This document shows, one piece after another, positions 1 through 4,464 of a stretch of 6,023 nt of DNA. How positions within the stretch are numbered: the first letter of the stretch is position 1; each line of letters begins with the position of its first letter. The DNA is from an uncultured Porphyromonas sp. GTDB lineage: Bacteria > Bacteroidota > Bacteroidia > Bacteroidales > Porphyromonadaceae. Below the pieces are notes generated by a model that was not told the DNA's origin, did no database searches, and saw nothing but the letters and a program-made list of their open reading frames with translations. The position numbers and the translations under genes are program-made. The DNA lies in assembly GCA_943912835.1 (NCBI GenBank), contig CALTVJ010000085.1, positions 1 to 6,023 of the forward strand. The letters run 5' to 3'.

Positions 1-311
1 ATTACAGCTAGAGCCTCACAGAATGAATCTGGATAACTGTCTGCATCTCCAGTACCAAAGAGTGCAACGGCTTTGTTACTCAAATCTTGCTCAGCTAGAG
101 CTGGAAGGAAGCCATCCCAATCATCTTGTAACTCGCCGATACCCCAAGTAGAGCTACCTAGTAGGAGTACATCATAAGCCGCTACATCGCTTGCCGATGC
201 ATTCGAGATATCGAAACAATGTGCTTCGGCACTCACAGCTTTAGCGATACGTTGAGCTAGTTCTGAAGTGGTTCCAGTTGTCGAACCATAAAATACTGCT
301 ATTTTTTTCAT
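1..311 (-). CDS. fldA: Flavodoxin, N-terminal part (runs off the left edge)
   Basis: Flavodoxins are small soluble FMN proteins that carry single electrons in the cytoplasm, often replacing ferredoxin when iron is scarce. The visible 103 residues begin MKKIAVFYGSTTGTTSELA. This is the first beta strand followed by the FMN phosphate loop S10-T-T-G-T-T15. The segment SSTWGIGELQDDW places Trp56 where long-chain flavodoxins have the first flavin-stacking aromatic. GTGDADSYPDSFCEA (86-100) matches the second FMN loop, with Tyr93 as the other stacking residue. About 60 C-terminal residues of a usual 165-175 are outside the window. The ATG at 311-309 is the only sensible start because the phosphate loop begins at residue 10. 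It is a single gene with its own promoter (347-354) and an inverted repeat upstream. Family assignment is very secure; the electron-transfer partner cannot be told from here. Confidence 0.95.
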   Translation of the reverse strand, partial: MKKIAVFYGSTTGTTSELAQRIAKAVSAEAHCFDISNASASDVAAYDVLLLGSSTWGIGELQDDWDGFLPALAEQDLSNKAVALFGTGDADSYPDSFCEALAV

Positions 312-346
312 AAGTTTTGAAACGGATTAAAAGTATGAATCTATAG

Positions 347-354
347 CAAAGGTA
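347..354 (-). promoter_or_regulatory. Bacteroidetes -7 element for the flavodoxin gene
   Basis: On the minus strand this reads TACCTTTG, a perfect match to the Bacteroidetes -7 consensus TAnnTTTG, 35 bases before the flavodoxin ATG. That would give a 5' leader of roughly 30 nt. No TTG-type -33 element stands at the usual 19-21 base spacing. Instead an inverted repeat (377-394) covers that region, so the promoter may be weak or depend on a regulator. Confidence 0.65.
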
Positions 355-376
355 GAGGGATTGATTTAGCTTAGAT

Positions 377-394
377 ATACCTATTATTAGGTAT
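377..394. repeat. Inverted repeat upstream of the flavodoxin promoter (possible operator)
   Basis: ATACCTA (377-383) and TAGGTAT (388-394) are perfect 7-base inverted arms around a 4-base centre, TTAT. A further half-site-like GATACC lies at 400-405. The palindrome begins 22 bases upstream of the -7 box, across and beyond the -33 position, which is a natural place for a transcription factor to act on the flavodoxin promoter. It could instead be a weak hairpin after the porin gene (stop at 445), but a minus-strand transcript has no U-run behind it. Operator function is an inference. Confidence 0.4.
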
Positions 395-444
395 TTTGGG
401 ATACCAGTTTTCTGTCGTCACCCTAAACATAGGTAAATTACCCA

Positions 445-1701
445 TTAGAAGACAAATTGCAGACGACATTGCAAGGTGTGGAAGTTGAATGGATTGTCTT
501 GATTAGGTCCGCTTAGTTGTCCCATAGCACGGGCATACTTATCGTGTATGCTGTAGTTGTAGTTTAGACCTATAAGTAGATTCCCTTTGTAGGGATACCA
601 ATTTAAGCCTAATGTAGCTACCCAAGACTGCCCCATCTGAATATCAGCTTGATTGCTTTTGCCTTTGTCGTTGGCATTGACGTAGCTAATGCGTCCGATG
701 AGTTCAAGGTTACCCGTTGCAGGAACATTGGCAAGAGGTGAGAATATACCCCAATAGTCTAGATACTTACGTTGGCGTCCAAAGATCATATACGATGCCG
801 TCAAATATCCGCCATGAAAGAAGGCTCTCTCTCTCTGGTAAGCATTGTTCTTCTTGAAATAAATATTGTTGACAAGGTATTCGCCCATCAGATGGAAGCG
901 ACCTCGTGTCATGGCAAACTCTGCTCCTAAGATACTGTATGCGCTCACGTCTTGTAGCTCTCCCGATACGTAAGCACGCCCGTCAATGGTAGAGCCCGAA
1001 TGTGTCGCAAACTTCATGACATTATTTTTCCCCGTTAGGCTGTAGTCTGGTTTACGATAACGTCCATAAGCTCCGAGATAGAGTGTACTTCCCTCTTCGT
1101 TGATGGGGAGGTAGGCGCCTTTGATAGTTACTCCCCAAGCATCCGACCCACCGTTGCTCGATTTGTGAGGGCCTAAACTACTTCCATATAGACCTCCTAC
1201 TAGATAATGATGTTTACTAAAGCTAGTAAGCGATAGTGTCAGAAAGCGGGTTTGATGAGCTAGCATAGATAGTGCACTAGGGCTGTTGAGACTTAAGAAA
1301 CTCGATGCTGCATTGGCTTCAACACTAACGGGGTCTACATAATATCCAGCACGAATGTATAGACTCTTAGGCTTGATTTTGTAATCTAAGAAGACGTCTT
1401 GCAATAAGACTTGACGATTGGCAATCTTGATATCGAATTTACCTGTCCATTTTTCCCCCAGAGAGCCCCATATCCCGAAGCGAGCTTGCGTTATATTGGC
1501 TCCATTCTTGAAGTGAAAATCCTCCTCTCCCCAGCGCCAGCCCGAGGTTGATGTTCCTGGTAGATAGAGTGCGCCATCGAAGGTAACACGCGTATCAGTA
1601 CGGAGGGTTAGCTCGCCAGATTTGACTGTAACGGTTTTTTGAGCGATGGCAGACGTAGAGATTGTTGCCAGGCAAGTTAAGCCGAGTAAAAACTTTCTCA
1701 T
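445..1701 (-). CDS. Outer-membrane porin of the OprO/OprP (phosphate-selective porin) family
   Basis: A complete 418-residue protein predicted to form a beta-barrel in the outer membrane. Residues 1-20 are a signal peptide (basic MRK, hydrophobic core, cleavage after AIA before QKTV). The N-terminal half has the layout typical of Porin O/P proteins: TQARFGIWGSLGEKWTGKFDIKIAN (71-95), LLQDVFLDYK (99-108) and YIRAGYYVDPVSVEA (115-129), followed by an S/L-rich stretch before strand LTLSLTSF. Alternating aromatic and polar strands continue to LNWYPYKGNLLIGLNYNYS (366-384). The last residues, LQCRLQFVF, end in Phe, as barrel proteins recognised by the BAM machinery do. The family name comes from Pseudomonas phosphate and pyrophosphate channels; in Bacteroidetes the solute is usually unknown, so phosphate is not claimed. 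It appears to be monocistronic, with a probable promoter at 1759-1766. The ATG at 1701 is fixed by the signal peptide. Confidence 0.88.
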   Translation of the reverse strand: MRKFLLGLTCLATISTSAIAQKTVTVKSGELTLRTDTRVTFDGALYLPGTSTSGWRWGEEDFHFKNGANITQARFGIWGSLGEKWTGKFDIKIANRQVLLQDVFLDYKIKPKSLYIRAGYYVDPVSVEANAASSFLSLNSPSALSMLAHQTRFLTLSLTSFSKHHYLVGGLYGSSLGPHKSSNGGSDAWGVTIKGAYLPINEEGSTLYLGAYGRYRKPDYSLTGKNNVMKFATHSGSTIDGRAYVSGELQDVSAYSILGAEFAMTRGRFHLMGEYLVNNIYFKKNNAYQRERAFFHGGYLTASYMIFGRQRKYLDYWGIFSPLANVPATGNLELIGRISYVNANDKGKSNQADIQMGQSWVATLGLNWYPYKGNLLIGLNYNYSIHDKYARAMGQLSGPNQDNPFNFHTLQCRLQFVF

Positions 1702-1758
1702 AGACCAAGTATTTTAATGATTTAGTGAATAAGCATCGAGTCCATTAGTAGGATATAG

Positions 1759-1766
1759 CAAATATA
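1759..1766 (-). promoter_or_regulatory. Candidate -7 element for the porin gene
   Basis: The minus strand reads TATATTTG, matching TAnnTTTG, 58 bases before the porin ATG (leader of about 50 nt). A TTG that could serve as a -33 box is present only at a spacing of about 26 bases, inside the hairpin arm at 1787-1801. The -33 contact is therefore poor, and the call rests on the -7 match and its position. Confidence 0.45.
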
Positions 1767-1786
1767 TAGATATTTCTTGAATAGTG

Positions 1787-1826
1787 TAGCCCCAACATCT
1801 GTCAAAGTATTCAGATGTTGGGGCTA
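1787..1826 (-). terminator. Strong hairpin downstream of metK, probable terminator
   Basis: Arms TAGCCCCAACATCTG (1787-1801) and CAGATGTTGGGGCTA (1812-1826) pair perfectly over 15 bases around a 10-base loop. It lies 25 bases beyond the metK stop codon. The sequence after the stem on the minus strand (ACACTATTC) lacks a U-run, so it is not a textbook intrinsic terminator. It could act as a transcript-end stabiliser or with Rho. It also separates metK from the porin promoter. Confidence 0.6.
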
Positions 1827-1832
1827 TTTGAG

Positions 1833-1858
1833 CTTTTAGTCTGTACTACGACTAAAAG
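1833..1858 (-). other. Second hairpin overlapping the metK stop codon
   Basis: CTTTTAGTC (1833-1841) and GACTAAAAG (1850-1858) form a 9-base perfect stem with an 8-base loop. The metK TAG stop (1852-1854) lies within one arm. Together with the 15-bp stem at 1787-1826 it makes a tandem hairpin 3' end for the metK mRNA. It is A+T-rich, so it is weaker than its neighbour. Confidence 0.4.
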
Positions 1859-3141
1859 AATTTTTGGCGTATGGCATCGACATAGTCAAGCTTTTCCCAA
1901 GTGAAGAGTTCGACCTCTTGCTCTAGGTATCCACCACCTAAGCTCGGAAAGCGTTTGAGAACCGTGCGTGGATGACGACCGAAGTGTCCGTAAGCTGCTG
2001 TCTCTTCGTAGATTGGTTTGCGTAGTTGTAGACGTTGCTCTATAGCATAGGGGCGAAGGTCAAAGAGTTTAGCTATCTGCTGTGCTATCTCTGCATCGCT
2101 CATCTTAACCTTGGCTGTGCCTCTTGTATCAACGAATATATTGATGGGTTGCGCTACTCCGATAGCGTAACTTAACTGTACCAACATTTCCGAAGCAACA
2201 CCTGCAGCAACCATATTCTTAGCAATGTGGCGAGCGGCATAAGCGGCACTGCGGTCTACCTTGCTGGGGTCTTTCCCGCTGAAAGCACCTCCTCCATGGG
2301 CGGCACGTCCTCCGTAAGTGTCTACAATGATTTTACGCCCCGTGAGCCCTGTGTCTCCATGAGGTCCTCCGATGACGAATTTACCCGTAGGATTTACATA
2401 AATCTTGATGTCGGTATCAAATAGCTTAGCTACTGCTTCGCTGTATTTGGCTTTGACACGAGGTAGTAGAATCTCTTGAATATCTTTCTTGATACGTGAG
2501 AGCATTTCCTCCTCTGCACGAGCTATATCCTCTGAAGAGGTAGTCTGAGGGCGAATAAAATCATCGTGTTGCGTGCTGATAACGATTGTATCTATACGCT
2601 GTGGTTGATGATTGTCGTTATACTCTACGGTCACTTGGCTCTTAGCATCAGGGCGTAGATAAGGCATCAAATGTCTCTCATGATGGCGAATGTACGCCAA
2701 CTCCTCAAGTAAAGCATGGCTTAAGTCAATAGGTAGTGGCATATAGCTTGGGGTTTCCTCACAGGCATATCCAAACATAATACCTTGGTCTCCTGCTCCT
2801 TGGTTCTCACGTTCGGCGCGCTCCACACCACGATTGATGTCCGCACTTTGTTCGTGGAGGGCACTGAGCACACCACAACTCTCAGCTGCAAAGCCATAAG
2901 CACTCTCGGTATAACCTATCTTTTCTATTACACGTCGAGCAGTGCTTTGTACATCGACATAAGCTTCACTCTTGACTTCTCCTGCGATAAAAACTTGTCC
3001 CGTTGTAACAAGGGTTTCACAAGCCACTTTACTCTCTGGGTCTATGCCAATAAATTGGTCTAATATGGCATCTGATATTTGGTCTGCTACCTTATCTGGA
3101 TGCCCCTCTGATACACTCTCAGAAGTGAATAAATAATTCAT
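1852..3141 (-). CDS. metK: S-adenosylmethionine synthetase (methionine adenosyltransferase)
   Basis: MetK makes S-adenosylmethionine from methionine and ATP, releasing phosphate and pyrophosphate. It is cytoplasmic, normally tetrameric, needs Mg2+ and K+, and is the main source of methyl donor. The 429 residues carry all family hallmarks: SEGHPDK near the N-terminus (GHPDK 13-17, ATP and metal binding), signature GAGDQGIMFGYA (115-126) and the glycine-rich triphosphate loop GGGAFSGKD (283-291) followed by PSKVDRSAAY. The C-terminal part has YGHFGR (384-389). The length is slightly above the roughly 385-400 of many bacteria, with an insertion around 145-230 that I believe is usual in Bacteroidetes. 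ATG at 3141 fits the family start exactly. The gene is preceded by a leader of about 190 nt with a SAM-II-like aptamer and a terminator, so it is probably repressed by its own product. No frame break or missing catalytic residue was seen. Confidence 0.98.
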   Translation of the reverse strand: MNYLFTSESVSEGHPDKVADQISDAILDQFIGIDPESKVACETLVTTGQVFIAGEVKSEAYVDVQSTARRVIEKIGYTESAYGFAAESCGVLSALHEQSADINRGVERAERENQGAGDQGIMFGYACEETPSYMPLPIDLSHALLEELAYIRHHERHLMPYLRPDAKSQVTVEYNDNHQPQRIDTIVISTQHDDFIRPQTTSSEDIARAEEEMLSRIKKDIQEILLPRVKAKYSEAVAKLFDTDIKIYVNPTGKFVIGGPHGDTGLTGRKIIVDTYGGRAAHGGGAFSGKDPSKVDRSAAYAARHIAKNMVAAGVASEMLVQLSYAIGVAQPINIFVDTRGTAKVKMSDAEIAQQIAKLFDLRPYAIEQRLQLRKPIYEETAAYGHFGRHPRTVLKRFPSLGGGYLEQEVELFTWEKLDYVDAIRQKFF

Positions 3142-3160
3142 GTTTCTTATTCTTAAAAGT

Positions 3161-3196
3161 AAAAACTCGCTAAGGTCTTATATAAACCAAAGCGAG
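3161..3196 (-). terminator. Intrinsic terminator (attenuator) in the metK leader
   Basis: Read on the minus strand, CTCGCT (3196-3191) pairs with AGCGAG (3171-3166). After a 2x2 U/U internal loop, GGTTT pairs with AGACC, closing a 5-base loop (ATATA). The hairpin is followed at once by TTTTT (3165-3161) and, after AC, by TTTT. The polarity therefore matches termination of minus-strand transcripts; on the plus strand no T-run follows. It lies between the metK promoter and the metK ATG, 20 bases before the ATG, so it can only act as an attenuator of metK. Its left and right arms each have a competing partner upstream in the leader. Confidence 0.75.
3186..3194 (-). promoter_or_regulatory. Terminator left-arm segment complementary to the leader 5' end
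   Basis: CGCTTTGGT here is the exact reverse complement of ACCAAAGCG at 3323-3315, near the very start of the metK transcript. The 9-bp pairing would take up most of the terminator's left arm and so would act as an antiterminator. It touches only the first base of the aptamer's P1 stem (3315), so competition with the SAM-bound fold would be by strand sharing at that base or by geometry. This is structural inference; no covariation data are available. Confidence 0.45.
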
Positions 3197-3248
3197 CCAT
3201 CACTAATCAACCTAACACTATGAAAACAAATTTACACAACCATCACTA
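3197..3248 (-). repeat. Direct repeat TAGTGATGG in the metK leader
   Basis: TAGTGATGG occurs at 3248-3240 and again at 3205-3197 on the minus strand, with a degenerate relative, TAGTGTTAGG, at 3220-3211. The last copy runs directly into the terminator's left arm. Role unknown; duplication within the leader is one explanation. Confidence 0.5.
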
Positions 3249-3261
3249 GCGAAGTAGCGAA
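3247..3261 (-). repeat. Tandem TTCGCTA repeat, complementary to the terminator right arm
   Basis: Two copies of TTCGCTA (3261-3255 and 3253-3247, minus strand) are separated by one C. Each can pair with TAGCGAG (3172-3166), the terminator's right arm, through six Watson-Crick pairs plus one U-G. The copy at 3253-3247 gains another G-U pair. They are therefore a second possible antiterminator segment, lying just 3' of the SAM-II-like element. Confidence 0.45.
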
Positions 3262-3267
3262 AGATGT

Positions 3268-3317
3268 ATGTTTTAGCATTTTTTCTTGTGGTTGCAAGCA
3301 GTCAAATCTGTCCACGC
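3268..3317 (-). ncRNA. SAM-II-like riboswitch aptamer in the metK leader
   Basis: Read on the minus strand, the segment has the ordered blocks of the SAM-II (metA RNA) aptamer. The P1 5' strand is GTGG (3315-3312), then GATTTG (3308-3303), CTTGCAA (3298-3292), the P1 3' strand CCAC (3291-3288), an A-rich linker and ATGCTAAAACA (3279-3269). As I recall the well-studied SAM-II RNAs, they share the GAUUU, UUGCA and GCUAAA blocks in this order inside an H-type pseudoknot that encloses SAM. The pseudoknot pair CC/GG of the reference could be replaced here by TG (3300-3299) with CA (3270-3269), a compensating change. The element begins about a dozen bases after the predicted transcription start and precedes metK, whose product is SAM. 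Class is assigned from memory of the consensus, not by a covariance-model search. SAM-I is excluded: there is no room for its four-way junction. Confidence 0.78.
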
Positions 3318-3334
3318 TTTGGTAAAAACCTCGG

Positions 3335-3364
3335 CAAAGATACAACAATTTGAGCAAATAACAA
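3335..3364 (-). promoter_or_regulatory. metK promoter, Bacteroidetes -33/-7 type
   Basis: On the minus strand TTG (3364-3362) is followed after exactly 19 bases by TATCTTTG (3342-3335), an excellent match to the Bacteroidetes primary sigma promoter. Transcription should begin a few bases beyond the -7 box, near 3328-3331. This gives a leader of about 190 nt before the metK ATG, long enough for the aptamer and terminator described separately. It is the best promoter match in the window. Confidence 0.8.
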
Positions 3365-3373
3365 CAACTTGAC

Positions 3374-3413
3374 AAAATAAAAACACTATTGCAGATTTCA
3401 CTATCCAGTGCAA
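3374..3413 (-). terminator. Weak terminator-like structure after the unrecognised gene
   Basis: TTGCA (3413-3409) can pair with TGCAA (3393-3389), or alternatively CACT with a nearby AGTG. The minus strand then reads TTTTTATTTT (3383-3374). The U-rich tract is clear but the stem is short and has competing folds. It lies just after the stop of the gene at 3426-4232 and just before the metK promoter, where a terminator is expected. Confidence 0.35.
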
Positions 3414-3425
3414 CGGTCTGCCCAT

Positions 3426-4232
3426 TTAATCTAAAGCTTTTAGTCCACGAAAGTCATCGTAAACGATTTCAACAAACTCTTGATCTGAAAAATTGAGATT
3501 CCCCTCAAAATAATCAGCATACCAAATGACTTTACCATAATTTAGAAATTCCTTTTGTTCCTCTTTGGTTAATTCTTCGTTATCAAACAAGTAGCACCGT
3601 TCGTCAATATACTGAGTAAGCTCTTGTCTACTTGAGTTTAAGAGCTCATAAATATTTTGTGTTGGACCTTGATCGGCAAAATAAACAACATCTTTGCATC
3701 CCAATGCTCTAGCTAAATCTGCTACTTCTTGGCGGTACTCTCCAAGAGTTTGTTCATTACCATTAGATGTAAAGTATTGTGCCCAGCGACTCCAACGACC
3801 AGGATAAGGAAGTCCTAAATCAATATGCTCTCGAAAAAAACTCAGAGACCATTCCATACGTTCTTCATCCTCTAATTGGTATATAGCAAACGGCTCGTTG
3901 ATTCTAAGTAGCATACCTCTCAGATACTTGTCTTTGTAGTCCATCTGTTTGAGGTCTTTCCTGCTGAATCTTTCTCTAATTATGCGTTCTTGATAATCAT
4001 AAATAGATAGATAATGAAAAGGTTTGCTGACATCAACTATAAATCTGTCCATCTCAACAAATTCATCTTGTTTGATGGATAACTGTTTTGTAGTCGGATT
4101 GTAGTCAATCCATTCCCAATAACCAAGTTTGATGTTTTGGTTTAATCTTTGAGATAGATCTTGGGCTAAAGCTTTAGCATCATCAATAGGTAAAGTGTGC
4201 GACAAACCGATTGTCGTAACATCCCATCCCAT
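3426..4232 (-). CDS. Unrecognised 268-residue acidic soluble protein
   Basis: I do not recognise this family. The protein starts MGWDVTTIGLSHTLPIDDAKALAQDL and ends FRGLKALD. It has no signal peptide, membrane segment or cysteine cluster. It is rich in Asp/Glu and aromatics (YWEWIDY 38-44, PYPGRWSRWAQYF 142-154, VIWYADYF 235-242) and clearly acidic near the C-terminus. The same frame stays open upstream to a TTG at 4346. That extension overlaps the candidate -7 box at 4284-4291 and has low-complexity His/Leu/Ser character, so the ATG at 4232, preceded by A-rich GGAAATAAT, is chosen. The coding DNA is visibly more A+T-rich than metK or the permeases, in places near one-third G+C, which suggests a lineage-specific or acquired gene. 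Acidic composition and isolation would fit an immunity or antitoxin-like protein, but no partner is visible, so no function is claimed. Confidence 0.75.
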   Translation of the reverse strand: MGWDVTTIGLSHTLPIDDAKALAQDLSQRLNQNIKLGYWEWIDYNPTTKQLSIKQDEFVEMDRFIVDVSKPFHYLSIYDYQERIIRERFSRKDLKQMDYKDKYLRGMLLRINEPFAIYQLEDEERMEWSLSFFREHIDLGLPYPGRWSRWAQYFTSNGNEQTLGEYRQEVADLARALGCKDVVYFADQGPTQNIYELLNSSRQELTQYIDERCYLFDNEELTKEEQKEFLNYGKVIWYADYFEGNLNFSDQEFVEIVYDDFRGLKALD

Positions 4233-4259
4233 ATTATTTCCGTGTATTGAGGAATGCTT

Positions 4260-4283
4260 TTGCGACCTCTGTGATTTTCGCAA
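4260..4283. repeat. Inverted repeat at the predicted start of transcription of the unrecognised gene
   Basis: TTGCGA (4260-4265) and TCGCAA (4278-4283) are perfect inverted arms separated by 12 bases. They sit immediately downstream of the -7 box at 4284-4291, so the pair could be an operator over the initiation site or a small hairpin at the mRNA 5' end. With only six bases per arm, chance is possible. Confidence 0.3.
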
Positions 4284-4291
4284 CAAATGTA
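4284..4291 (-). promoter_or_regulatory. Candidate -7 element for the unrecognised gene
   Basis: The minus strand reads TACATTTG, matching TAnnTTTG, 52 bases before the chosen ATG at 4232. No TTG is present at the expected -33 spacing. Its location inside the upstream extension of the frame supports the shorter protein. Confidence 0.45.
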
Positions 4292-4402
4292 ACAAATAAA
4301 TAGGATAATCTTGATGTGAGAGTGCTGTATGATGCAATAGCCTCAATCAGATTGGGAAATTTGACCTAGTTTATCAGACAGTATCTGACGAATCTTCTAA
4401 GT

Positions 4403-4442
4403 AAAAGAGGCAGTCGCAAGCATACTTGCAACTGCCTCTTTT
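4403..4442 (-). terminator. Strong bidirectional intrinsic terminator after the permease genes
   Basis: AAAAGAGGCAGT (4403-4414) pairs perfectly with ACTGCCTCTTTT (4431-4442). After one C/A mismatch, GCAAG (4416-4420) pairs with CTTGC (4425-4429) around the loop CATA. The stem is flanked by T-runs in both directions: TTTT then ACTT on the minus strand, TTTTTT on the plus. It lies 22 bases beyond the permease stop codon and should end that operon, insulating the unrecognised gene. Since no plus-strand gene exists here, its use is for minus-strand transcripts. Confidence 0.9.
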
Positions 4443-4464
4443 TTAGTTCCTAAGCTAGAGAGAA

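Noticed and set aside
377..394. Fur box upstream of flavodoxin
   Set aside because: The palindrome ATACCTATTATTAGGTAT shares little with the GATAATGATAATCATTATC-type consensus, so a specific Fur site is not claimed, only a possible operator.
1787..1826. Plus-strand terminator
   Set aside because: A few T residues follow on the plus strand, but no plus-strand gene exists in the window to be terminated.
2227..3063. Open frames of 60-92 codons on both strands across metK (2227-2424 and 2785-3063 plus, 2721-2903 minus)
   Set aside because: They lie entirely inside the secure metK gene in other frames, with no recognisable domain or start signal.
3142..3330. SAM-I (S-box) riboswitch in the metK leader
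   Set aside because: There is no four-way junction or kink-turn layout; the conserved blocks fit the compact SAM-II pseudoknot instead.
4233..4346. 38-residue N-terminal extension of the unrecognised protein from a TTG at 4346
   Set aside because: It relies on a rare start, crosses a likely promoter and an inverted repeat, and has unconvincing His/Leu/Ser-rich composition; the ATG at 4232 is preferred.
4374..4388. Small hairpin TCAGA-CAGTA-TCTGA between the operon terminator and the unrecognised gene
   Set aside because: Only five base pairs, no U-run and no promoter context; likely chance.
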